From Candidatus Pelagibacterales bacterium (GTDB lineage Bacteria > Pseudomonadota > Alphaproteobacteria > TMED109), in assembly GCA_002684605.1 (NCBI GenBank), contig NYVM01000028.1:1-12296 (forward strand): DNA of 12,296 nt, given 5' to 3'. Shown piece by piece: positions 1 to 7,245 of this stretch; the first letter of the stretch is position 1; each line of letters begins with the position of its first letter. The notes beneath the pieces were generated by a model. The model did no database searches. It worked only from the letters and a program-made list of their open reading frames with translations, and was not told the origin of the DNA. The translations under genes were made by a program, and so were the position numbers.

Positions 1-608
1 ATATGGTCAGAATATTTTTTTACAATTGTCTCTATTTTATCCGCTTCTAAGTATTCCTTATCTTTATCACTGATTGATAGTATAATTTTTGTTCCTACTT
101 CTTCTTTCTGAACACTATCTATTTCAAATGAACCTTTTCCATCAGAGGTCCAGGACCAAGCTTCTGATGACCCCGCTTTTTTACTTTCTACAGTTATTTT
201 GTCAGAAACCATAAAAGCTGAGTAAAACCCCACACCAAATTGACCAATTAAAGATGATTTAACATCTTTATCTTCTTTACCCTCTAAAGTTTTCATAAAT
301 GCTTGAGTACCTGATTTCGCAATAGTACCTAAAGATTCAATTAATTCTTCTTTAGTCATACCAATGCCATTATCACTTAGATTAAAAATTTTATTTTTTT
401 TATCTATTTCTATTTCTATTTTAAATTCAGAAGTATTGTTTAATAAAGCTGCATCTGAAATAGACGCATATCTTAGTTTATCACATGCATCAGAGGCATT
501 AGAAATCAATTCTCTTAAAAAGACCTCCTTCTCACTATATAAAGAATGCGCAACAATATCTAAGATTTTTCCAACTTCAGCTTGAAAAGTAAATGTTTCT
601 TTAGTCAT
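1..608 (-). CDS. htpG: HtpG (Hsp90-family chaperone), N-terminal part, cut by window edge
   Basis: ATP-dependent cytosolic chaperone of the Hsp90 family. The minus-strand frame starting at 608 reads without a stop for 202 codons to the window edge, so only the N-terminal ATPase (GHKL) domain is present. Visible hallmarks, in order, are LRELISNASDACDKLRY (ATP-binding helix with the Glu and Asn of motif N1, about residues 32-48), DNGIGMT (N2 box), LGTIAKSGT (ATP lid start), IGQFGVGFYSAF (G2 region) and, at the edge, KYSDH. The FQAEVGKILDIVAHSLYSEK opening is the form I associate with alphaproteobacterial HtpG. The start is supported by AGGAAAA about 6 bases upstream of the ATG. It is transcribed divergently from the enolase pair and has a heat-shock-like promoter (separate entry). 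Identification is secure; the C-terminal two thirds lie outside the window. Confidence 0.97.
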   Translation of the reverse strand, partial: MTKETFTFQAEVGKILDIVAHSLYSEKEVFLRELISNASDACDKLRYASISDAALLNNTSEFKIEIEIDKKNKIFNLSDNGIGMTKEELIESLGTIAKSGTQAFMKTLEGKEDKDVKSSLIGQFGVGFYSAFMVSDKITVESKKAGSSEAWSWTSDGKGSFEIDSVQKEEVGTKIILSISDKDKEYLEADKIETIVKKYSDH

Positions 609-648
609 TAAAATTTTCCTATAATTTAATTTAAAATATATAATTGAT

Positions 649-677
649 ATGTGGGTATTAATAAAAAATATTTCAAG
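649..677 (-). promoter_or_regulatory. Candidate heat-shock (sigma-32/RpoH) promoter for htpG
   Basis: Read on the minus strand, CTTGAAA (677-671) is followed after 15 bases by CCCACAT (655-649). This is close to the RpoH pattern of CTTGAA, a spacer and CCCCAT-type -10 element; alphaproteobacterial RpoH sites are usually described as CTTG, then about 17-18 bases, then a C-rich/TAT box, which also fits. A start of transcription near 642 would give a leader of roughly 35 bases before the htpG ATG at 608. The gene identity (a classic heat-shock gene) and the position make the match more believable than the sequence alone, but it is read by eye. Confidence 0.5.
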
Positions 678-744
678 TTTATTGACAGTTATAATTATAA
701 TAATCAAATTAAATGATAGAATTTTTTTTTTAAAAGGAAATATT

Positions 745-1932
745 ATGAAAATAATAAGTTTTGAAATTAAGCATTGTAATGCGGGTTGGAGAGATTTTTC
801 TTTTCTTAAAATTAATACAGACGAAAATATATCAGGAATATCGGAATATAACGAATGCTATGGAAGTCCTGGATTAAGTATTATTATTAGTAGATTTATG
901 AGTAAAATAATAAAGCAAGATCCTATTTCACATGAAAAAATACACCAATACTTATACGCGTCTTCAAGGCAAGCTCCTGGAGGAATCGCTCAACAAGCAA
1001 TTGCTGCGATTGAAAATGCTTTACTAGATATTAAAGGTAAATATTTAAAAGTGCCTGTTCATACATTATTAGGCGGAGCAATAAGAGATAAACTTCCTTT
1101 ATATTGGTCACATTGTGGAACTTACAGAATATCAGAAGAGCTATCTAAGATTATGCAAAAACCTCAAGTAAGGTCATTAGCGGACCTAAAGCAATTAGGA
1201 AAAGATGTTAAGTATGCAGGGTATAAAGGCCTTAAAACAAATATATTTACTTTTGGAGAAACACCAGTATTAGAAATGCAAGGGTTTGCAGGAAAATCAG
1301 GATGGCCTGAATTAAATGTTGATAGTCATATTATAGATGGATTAAAAAAACAAATAGATGCTTTAAGATCAGGTGCAGGAGATAATATGAATATTCATCT
1401 TGATCTAAATTTTAATTTTAAAACTGAAGGATATTTACAAGTTACTCGAGCTCTGGATGACCTTAATTTAACTTGGTTTGAAATTGACCTCTATCATCCA
1501 GAAGGGTTAAGAAGAATAAGAGATGCAATTAATACACCTATTGCTTCATGTGAATCTTTATTTGGAGTTCGAGAATTTAGACCCTTTTTTGAAAATGCCT
1601 CTATGGATGTAGCTATTATTGATATTCCTTGGAATGGAATTTGGCTGGGTATGAAAATTGCAGCAATGGCTGAAGCTTATGAAACAAATGTTGCTCCTCA
1701 TAATTTTTATGGAAATTTATCTACGTTGATGAGCACCCATTTTTGTGCGGCTATTCCAAATTTTAGAGTAATGGAAATCGATCCTGATGATGTTCCATGG
1801 AAAGATGATATTCTATCATGGAAACCAGAAATCATAAATGGAGACTTAATAGTTCCTCATAAACCAGGATGGGGCGCTGAATTAAATGAAGAAATATTTA
1901 AAATGCATCCTCCAAAATTCATAAAGGAATAA
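745..1932 (+). CDS. Enolase-superfamily enzyme, mandelate racemase subgroup (putative acid-sugar dehydratase)
   Basis: Probable Mg-dependent enzyme that abstracts a proton alpha to a carboxylate; most relatives are sugar-acid dehydratases. The 395-residue length is usual. Visible active-site elements are KTN on strand 2 (residues 164-166), the metal ligands D220, E246 and E270 at the family's regular spacing of about 25, and the Asp-His dyad D293 (IIDIPWNG) and H319 (VAPHNFYG), followed by E344 (VMEID). The ATG at 745 is chosen because AAGGAAA lies 4 bases upstream and the protein then opens like its paralogue downstream (MKI...). The 32-codon extension to 649 encodes an Ile/Leu-rich tail lying in promoter sequence. 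The second strand-2 residue is Asn rather than the Lys of mandelate racemase, which recalls galactonate-dehydratase-type sites. Substrate is unknown. It is the first gene of a likely two-gene operon. Confidence 0.88.
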   Translation: MKIISFEIKHCNAGWRDFSFLKINTDENISGISEYNECYGSPGLSIIISRFMSKIIKQDPISHEKIHQYLYASSRQAPGGIAQQAIAAIENALLDIKGKYLKVPVHTLLGGAIRDKLPLYWSHCGTYRISEELSKIMQKPQVRSLADLKQLGKDVKYAGYKGLKTNIFTFGETPVLEMQGFAGKSGWPELNVDSHIIDGLKKQIDALRSGAGDNMNIHLDLNFNFKTEGYLQVTRALDDLNLTWFEIDLYHPEGLRRIRDAINTPIASCESLFGVREFRPFFENASMDVAIIDIPWNGIWLGMKIAAMAEAYETNVAPHNFYGNLSTLMSTHFCAAIPNFRVMEIDPDDVPWKDDILSWKPEIINGDLIVPHKPGWGAELNEEIFKMHPPKFIKE

Positions 1933-1933
1933 T

Positions 1934-3028
1934 ATGAAAATTACTAAAATAGAAACTATAACTATAGGTTTACCTTTTGAAAATCCAGGTCCAGAATCTT
2001 CATTTGCTATTGCTGATAAAAATATTTTAAAATCTTTACTAATCAGAATTGAAACAGATAAAGGAATAATCGGTTGGGGTGAGGCTTTTGGGTATACTTC
2101 AATTGAAACAACTAAAGCAGCATTACATTCTATGGTTATTCCTCACTTAATTGGAAAAAATATTTCAAACAAAAATGATATAGAATTAATTAATAAAGAA
2201 CTGCAATTAAAGCTTCATATATTTGGTCGTTATGGAGTAACTATGTTCGCATTATCCGGGATAGATATTGCCCTATGGGATATACTGGGTAAGGCTGAAA
2301 ATAAATCTATAGCAGAACTTCTGGGAGGATTAAAAATTCAATCTCTTACAGCCTATGCGAGTTTATTTTTATATGATGATGCAGAAGCGACAGCAAAAGT
2401 ATCTTTAAAAGCCAAAAATGAAGGTTATGAAATTATTAAACTCCATGAAAATACTATGGCTCCAATTAAATCTAGTAGAAAAGCTATTGGAGACACTGCA
2501 CTAATGGTAGATGTAAATTGTGTTTGGTCTGAAGATCATATGGAAGAAATTAAAAATACATTGACTGAAGCAAAGTTATATTGGTTAGAAGAACCAATAT
2601 GGCCTCCAGAAAATTATTCTGGCCTTTCTAAATTAAGAAACCAAGGGTTCACTATAGCTTCTGGTGAAAATGCCTGTACCGCATATCAGTTTAAGGAAAT
2701 GATATCTAATAATGCAGCTGATATTTTACAACCAAGTGTTACAAAAGTTGGAGGCATATCAGAAATTATAAAAATTGCTGCCATAAAAAAGAATAATTGT
2801 AGGGTAGTTCCTCATTCTCCATACTTTGGCCCAGGTTTTATGGCCACTCTTCAAGTAATTGGAGCATTAACTCCAGACAGTGAAATAGAGAGACTATACG
2901 TTGATTTAAAGGCAGACCTGTATAGCGGAGCAAGCAATATTGATAAAGATGGAAAAATTTTAATACCTAATGGACCTGGTCTTGGAACAGAACTAAATTT
3001 GGATATAATAGAAAAATATTCTGTATGA
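1934..3028 (+). CDS. Second enolase-superfamily enzyme, mandelate racemase/muconate lactonizing type, with altered dyad
   Basis: A 364-residue enolase-superfamily protein, clearly different from its upstream neighbour rather than a recent duplicate. It shows the capping domain (GIIGWGEAFG about 44-53; ALSGIDIALWDILGKAENK about 106-124) and the barrel ligands: KLH on strand 2 (169-171), D193 (VDVNCVW), E219 (WLEEP) and E245 (ASGEN), then H294 (VVPHSPYFGPG). The segment ADILQPSVTKVGG places Ser268 where most mandelate-racemase members have the Asp that pairs with the dyad His. The His may therefore act differently, or the enzyme may rely on the strand-2 residues. The start lies one base after the previous stop, with AAGGAA overlapping the upstream gene's last codons, so the two are probably co-translated. 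The likely role is dehydration or isomerisation of a carboxylic acid in the same pathway; substrate is unknown. Confidence 0.88.
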   Translation: MKITKIETITIGLPFENPGPESSFAIADKNILKSLLIRIETDKGIIGWGEAFGYTSIETTKAALHSMVIPHLIGKNISNKNDIELINKELQLKLHIFGRYGVTMFALSGIDIALWDILGKAENKSIAELLGGLKIQSLTAYASLFLYDDAEATAKVSLKAKNEGYEIIKLHENTMAPIKSSRKAIGDTALMVDVNCVWSEDHMEEIKNTLTEAKLYWLEEPIWPPENYSGLSKLRNQGFTIASGENACTAYQFKEMISNNAADILQPSVTKVGGISEIIKIAAIKKNNCRVVPHSPYFGPGFMATLQVIGALTPDSEIERLYVDLKADLYSGASNIDKDGKILIPNGPGLGTELNLDIIEKYSV

Positions 3029-3073
3029 TTTCATTATGATAGATAGGCACTACTTATAAATGAGATTTTGTTA

Positions 3074-3753
3074 ATGGTTGATACATATAAAAACTTTAAT
3101 CCTAAATTAGAAAAATTTAGTGAATATCTTAAAAACTTTAGCGGTAAGCTATGGAATGAAGCAACTAATCATAAATTCACCAATGAACTTAAAAATGACA
3201 AATTAGAAGATCATATTTTTAAAAAATATATAATACAAGATTATATCTTTGTAGAAACTTTAGTAACTTTAATAGGAAAAGCAGTTTATATATCACCAAA
3301 TATGACCTCTAAAATAAAGTGGGCTAATTTTTTATATGTTATTACAGTGATGAAAATAATTACTTCCAAAGGTCTTTTGATGCCTTATAGGTTAGTAAAG
3401 AAGAAAGAACTAACACAAAGCTATTTCTAGCTATTTCTAATTTTTCTAAGCTGATGCATGAAGTAGCAGATACTGGAACATATGAAGAAATATTAGCAGT
3501 TATACTTGCCGCAGAATGGGTTTATTTTGCTTGGGTATCTAATACGAAAAAACCTTATCCAAAAAGATTTTATTTAAGTGAATGGATAACTTTACATAAT
3601 AATAGCTCTTTTAAGGAAACTGTTGCTTGGATAACAAAAGAATTAGATATTTCATCTCAAAAAATAACTGTACCTGAACAACATAAAGTTACTAATTTAT
3701 TTATTAAAATAGTAAAACTAGAGGTGACATTTTTTGATGCTTGCTATAAATAA
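3074..3753 (+). pseudogene. TenA/thiaminase-II family gene, broken by a frameshift and an in-frame stop
   Basis: Intact relatives hydrolyse thiamin breakdown products such as aminopyrimidines. The 5' part encodes FSGKLWNEATNHKFTNEL and YIIQDYIFVETLVTLIGKA, the N-terminal helices with the active-site Asp of QDY. After ITV the reading frame is lost. The +1 frame carries on with DENNYFQRSFDAL, which is exactly what the family has next. A single missing base at about 3347 (GGT reduced to GT in ITGDEN) explains the shift. In the restored frame a TAG at 3388-3390 interrupts DAL*VSKEER. The rest (ILAVILAAEWVYFAW, YLSEWITLHNN, LEVTFFDACYK) runs intact to 3753. Repairing both lesions gives about 226 residues, the normal family length. 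The usual Cys before the W..Y motif is Ala here, as in non-Cys TenA proteins. The ATG at 3074 is preferred over a TTG at 3068. The gene may be a true pseudogene or may contain sequence errors. Confidence 0.85.
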
Positions 3754-3756
3754 TTT

Positions 3757-5313
3757 TTATTCTGATGACAATGTAGAACTCCATGGAGATGGAATATAAG
3801 CATTTCCATATTTATTCCCCTTAAAATCACTCATTACCGCATTTGGTGCTGCAAATAAATGAGAAAAAACTGAATCAGGCAACTTAACTGTTTTCTTATA
3901 ATTATTTAACTTATTAATTATGTCTTGCTTTAAACTTTCATTAGCCAATATTCTATTTTCACCGCTATAATCTATCCTAGGAGTACTAAAAGCATTGTTT
4001 AAATCCATGTTATAATCTATAAGAAATGAAATAGTTTGAAATACTGCTGGGAATATTCTTCTACCGCCAGAAGCTCCCATAGCTATTTTTTTACCAGATT
4101 TTTCTAAAACTATAGTTGGACACATATTACATAATGGTTTTTTATCAGCGCTTAAGGAATTAGGTTTACCCTTTCTAGGATCAAACCACATTATGCCGTT
4201 ATTCATTAATATACCACTCTTTGGTAACACAACTCGACTGCCAAAAACAGATAATAGTGTTTGAGTTAAAGAGACCATATTACCGTCTTTATCAACTACA
4301 GATAAATGAGTAGTACAAGAGTTTTCTTTTGGTTCTCCCATTTCTCTTAATCTTTTGTCATAAGAAAATTCTAGAGCTTTATAATATTCTTCATATGCAT
4401 ATTTATCAGGATCATCACATTTTGAGCTCCAGTTTTTTTCTAAATAATTTAAAGCATCAATTAAGGATGGTCCTGCATTTAAGCCGGGAGCAACATGTAT
4501 TTCAGAGCCACGGTATAATGTATTTTTACTTACATTTAATTCACTTTTATAACTTGATAAATCATCTAGAGTTAAAAAAGAATTTATTTCTTTAAAGTCT
4601 TTTATTAAAACCTTAGATAATTCTCCTGTATAATAAGTTTCAGGCCCTTCATCTCTTAATAAACAATAAGAATTATATAGCCCTATATTTTTAATACTCT
4701 TAAGATTTGTTGGATCTTCACTAACTATAGGCAAGTCATCTTCAAAAAATATATTTCTCGAGCTTTTATATTTTTTAAGTAATTTTGCTTCCATATTAAT
4801 TCTCATAGTTGCATACCAGTCAGCTTTTAATCCTCTTTTTGCTAAATTGCATGCTGGTTCAATAACATCTTTCCATGACATAGAACCAAAAGTTTTTAGA
4901 GCAGTTGAAACTCCATTAATGTAGCCTGGAACAGCCATAGAATAACCACCATGAATATTGACGTCATCTTTTACATTGGGCCAACCAAATAAATCACTAT
5001 CTTTTCCTTGGTCCAGCACTTTATATTTCGACAAATCTAAATTTTTAGATGACTTAACACCAAAATCTATTGCGTGAGTTTCTTGATTGTTAGCATTATG
5101 AAAAAGCATATACCCACAGCCACCTATTCCACTCATCCAAGGCTCTACTATTCCCAAAGCTAAACCCATAGCAACGGCAGCATCTACTGCATTGCCTCCA
5201 TTATTTAAAATATCCACACCTATTTGTGACGCTTCATAATGATGACTAGAAACAACTCCTCCTTTAGAGCATATTGAAGGTTTTTGTATCAACCAATTTT
5301 CATTTACTTTCAT
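3757..5313 (-). CDS. Gamma-glutamyltransferase-family Ntn hydrolase, cytoplasmic, substrate uncertain
   Basis: A 518-residue member of the gamma-glutamyltranspeptidase family, whose members self-cleave before a Thr that becomes the nucleophile. Visible are the large-subunit start GGNAVDAAVAMGLALGIVEP (39-58) and GIGGCGYML, the mature small-subunit start at Thr334 (SCTTHLSVVDKDGNMVSLTQ), then FGSRV, SGILMNNGIMWFDP (366-379) and GASGGRRI (413-420). True GGTs carry an Asp-containing NNQMDDF loop that holds the substrate amino group. Here that loop reads NNGIMWFDP, as in family members acting on other amides (for example oxamate amidohydrolase or acylase-like enzymes), so glutathione is unlikely to be the substrate. 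No signal peptide is visible, again unlike periplasmic GGT. The gene converges on the broken tenA with only 3 bases between stops and is divergent from the SDR at 5392. No strong ribosome binding site precedes the ATG. Confidence 0.88.
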   Translation of the reverse strand: MKVNENWLIQKPSICSKGGVVSSHHYEASQIGVDILNNGGNAVDAAVAMGLALGIVEPWMSGIGGCGYMLFHNANNQETHAIDFGVKSSKNLDLSKYKVLDQGKDSDLFGWPNVKDDVNIHGGYSMAVPGYINGVSTALKTFGSMSWKDVIEPACNLAKRGLKADWYATMRINMEAKLLKKYKSSRNIFFEDDLPIVSEDPTNLKSIKNIGLYNSYCLLRDEGPETYYTGELSKVLIKDFKEINSFLTLDDLSSYKSELNVSKNTLYRGSEIHVAPGLNAGPSLIDALNYLEKNWSSKCDDPDKYAYEEYYKALEFSYDKRLREMGEPKENSCTTHLSVVDKDGNMVSLTQTLLSVFGSRVVLPKSGILMNNGIMWFDPRKGKPNSLSADKKPLCNMCPTIVLEKSGKKIAMGASGGRRIFPAVFQTISFLIDYNMDLNNAFSTPRIDYSGENRILANESLKQDIINKLNNYKKTVKLPDSVFSHLFAAPNAVMSDFKGNKYGNAYIPSPWSSTLSSE

Positions 5314-5391
5314 AATTAGTAGTTTTCTATATAATTTAAATTAATCTATAATAACTAATTAAATATTATTCTAATATATAAGGATTATGCA

Positions 5392-6162
5392 ATGGAATTA
5401 AATTTAAATAATAAAACTGCCTTAATTACAGGAGCGTCAAAAGGAATAGGAAAAGCTATAGCTGAGTCTATGGCAGCAGAGGGTTGTAATTTAATATTAA
5501 CGGCGAGAAGTGAGGATAAGTTAATTGCAGTAAAATCAGATTTACAAAAAAGATATAATATATCTGTTGGAATAATTGCAATAGATTTATCACTTAAAGG
5601 TGCTGCTGAAAAAGTTACTGAATTTTCTGGAGATATCGATATTTTAATTAATAATGCAGGCGCTATTCCACCAGGAAATATATTAGATATTAATGAAGAT
5701 ATTTGGAGAGAATCTTGGGATCTAAAAGTTTTTGGATATATAAACCTTACAAGAGCAATTTATTCTAAGATGAAAACTATAAAAAAGGGCGTAATTTTGA
5801 ATATTCTTGGATCTGCTGGTGTAAAACATATGTATAATTATATAGCAGGGACTACAGCTAATGCAGGGCTCATGGCTTTTACAAAAGCTCTATCAAATGG
5901 AAGTACTGCAAATGGAATCAGAGTACTAGGTATTAATCCTGGATTTACCACTTCTGACAGACTAATTACAATGATGAAAGGCAAAGCTAAAGAGCAATTT
6001 AATGATGAAGATAGATGGGAAGAACTTTTTAAAGACTTACCTTTTCAAAGAGCTGCTAAGGCAGAAGAAGTTGCAGACCTAACTACTTTTTTAGTTTCTC
6101 CTCGATGTGACTATATATCTGGAACAATTATTGCTATAGATGCAGGACATGCTAATCATTGA
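5392..6162 (+). CDS. Short-chain dehydrogenase/reductase (SDR) with atypical active site
   Basis: A 256-residue Rossmann-fold SDR. It has the classical cofactor motif TGASKGIG (13-20), a conserved Asp after strand 3 (D65), NNAG (87-90), and a C-terminal PGFTTSDR and YISGTIIAIDAGHA end. The catalytic region reads YNYIAGTTANAGLMAFTKAL. If Tyr150 is the catalytic Tyr, the position four residues on, normally Lys, is Thr154; the usual Ser is also displaced (NILGSAG). I recall a recognisable SDR subgroup with this Y-I-A-G pattern, so it is probably a family trait rather than damage. The ATG has AAGGA 7 bases upstream. It lies 16 bp before the kinase and is likely the first gene of the SDR-kinase-acyl-CoA dehydrogenase operon. 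It may act on the hydroxyacyl or ketoacyl product of that pathway, but this is inference from position only. Confidence 0.88.
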   Translation: MELNLNNKTALITGASKGIGKAIAESMAAEGCNLILTARSEDKLIAVKSDLQKRYNISVGIIAIDLSLKGAAEKVTEFSGDIDILINNAGAIPPGNILDINEDIWRESWDLKVFGYINLTRAIYSKMKTIKKGVILNILGSAGVKHMYNYIAGTTANAGLMAFTKALSNGSTANGIRVLGINPGFTTSDRLITMMKGKAKEQFNDEDRWEELFKDLPFQRAAKAEEVADLTTFLVSPRCDYISGTIIAIDAGHANH

Positions 6163-6178
6163 TAGTTTATAATTAAAT

Positions 6179-7234
6179 ATGTTGAAAATTACAGAGACTC
6201 ATTGGCAGCAATTATCTAAGTGGCTTAAATTGAATAAATTTAGTCTTAATTTAGATCCAATTCCTTCTAGATTTAAGAACGGTATGGGTAATTTAAATTA
6301 TAAAATTTTTTTAAATAATAAACCTTATGTATTAAGACGTCCTCCATTAGGCCCATTACCTCTGGGAGCTAATGATATGAAAAGAGAGCATACAGTAATG
6401 AGCTCTCTTAGTAAGAAATTTAATCTTGTACCAAACTCGATATTATTTTGTGATGACCAAAATGTATTTGGTGCTCCTTTTCATATTATGGATTTTAGGG
6501 ATGGCTTTACTATTAATGGCAAGACTATTCCTGAAGAACATGAAGCATTAGATAATACAAAAAAATTAGGTAAAATGCTTATAGAAACCTTAGTAAAATT
6601 GCATAAAATTAAGCCTGAAGATGTAGCATTAGAAAATTACGGTAAACCTGAGGGTTTTTTATCTAGACAACTTGTAGGGTGGCATAAAAGAGGTGTTATA
6701 GCTCATGGAAATAAAAAATCTAAAAATATGGAAGAATTATTCAAGATTTTAAATTTACAAAATATACCTGAAGAAGAAGAGTTTGTTATTCTTCATAATG
6801 ATTTTAAGTTAGATAATATTATATTAAAAAAGTCTCTAGTTTCGCAAAAGATATTTCCACAAGCTATTATTGACTGGGATCAAGCGACTAGAGGGCACCC
6901 TTTGTTTGATTTAGCTACACTATTATCTTATTGGACACAAAAAAAAGACTCTTCCGATATGCTTCTATTAAATCAAATGCCTTCAGAAACAACTGGTTTT
7001 ATTTCAAGAAAGGAAGCATTAAATTTGTATCAAAAGCTTTCAGGAAGAAGTATAAAAGATTTTAAATGGATATATGCTTTATCTCTTCTTAAACTTGGAG
7101 TAGTTTTCCAGCAATTATATGCTCAATACTTAAGAGGGACTATAAAAGAACATAAGTATAAAAATTTTGGTATAGTTGCAGAAGCGGCATATATTAGAGG
7201 CATAAATGCTATGAATAATAATGATTATATTTGA
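6179..7234 (+). CDS. Aminoglycoside-phosphotransferase-like kinase of the ACAD10/11 N-domain (LvaA) type
   Basis: A 351-residue kinase of the APH/choline-kinase fold. Seen in order: a Gly-rich loop GMGNLNY (35-41), VLRRPPLGPLPLGANDMKREH (51-71) with the conserved Glu of the small lobe, FHIMDFRDG (101-109), RQLVGWHKR, the catalytic loop HNDFKLDN (206-213) and the metal-binding IDWDQATRGHPLFDLA (231-246). The RRPPLGP, REHTVM, VP...D..V.G.PF and RQ..GW features match the kinase domain of human ACAD10/ACAD11 and bacterial LvaA rather than antibiotic kinases. In those systems the kinase phosphorylates the 4-hydroxyl of a 4-hydroxyacyl-CoA so that the partner dehydrogenase can eliminate phosphate. 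Here the acyl-CoA dehydrogenase gene follows directly, 11 bp away, which supports that role. No ribosome binding site is obvious. Antibiotic resistance is unlikely. Confidence 0.85.
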   Translation: MLKITETHWQQLSKWLKLNKFSLNLDPIPSRFKNGMGNLNYKIFLNNKPYVLRRPPLGPLPLGANDMKREHTVMSSLSKKFNLVPNSILFCDDQNVFGAPFHIMDFRDGFTINGKTIPEEHEALDNTKKLGKMLIETLVKLHKIKPEDVALENYGKPEGFLSRQLVGWHKRGVIAHGNKKSKNMEELFKILNLQNIPEEEEFVILHNDFKLDNIILKKSLVSQKIFPQAIIDWDQATRGHPLFDLATLLSYWTQKKDSSDMLLLNQMPSETTGFISRKEALNLYQKLSGRSIKDFKWIYALSLLKLGVVFQQLYAQYLRGTIKEHKYKNFGIVAEAAYIRGINAMNNNDYI

Positions 7235-7245
7235 AAGATATACCT

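Noticed and set aside
364..585. Plus-strand open frame of 73 codons
   Set aside because: It lies wholly inside htpG on the opposite strand and has no family features.
682..710. Perfect TTGACA (682-687) with tandem TATAAT strings (690-695, 696-701) as a promoter for the enolase pair
   Set aside because: The TATAAT boxes lie only 2 and 8 bases from TTGACA, and no good -10 box occurs 15-18 bases downstream, so the elements do not form a standard promoter.
649..744. In-frame N-terminal extension of the first enolase-family protein (32 codons)
   Set aside because: It encodes an Ile/Leu-rich stretch with no family match, overlaps the promoter region, and the ATG at 745 has AAGGAAA correctly placed.
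3421..3440. Near-perfect 10-bp tandem repeat (CTATTTCTAG / CTATTTCTAA) as a duplication causing gene damage
   Set aside because: The restored TenA frame reads through it as KLFLAISN with no extra length relative to the family as I know it, so it is likely chance in AT-rich coding DNA.
4329..4595. Plus-strand open frame of 88 codons
   Set aside because: It is antisense to the conserved GGT-family gene; His/Leu-rich translation looks like a frame shadow.
6179..7234. Antibiotic (aminoglycoside) resistance kinase
   Set aside because: The fold is shared, but the RRPPLGP, REH and RQLVGW features and the adjacent acyl-CoA dehydrogenase point to the ACAD10/11-type metabolic kinase.
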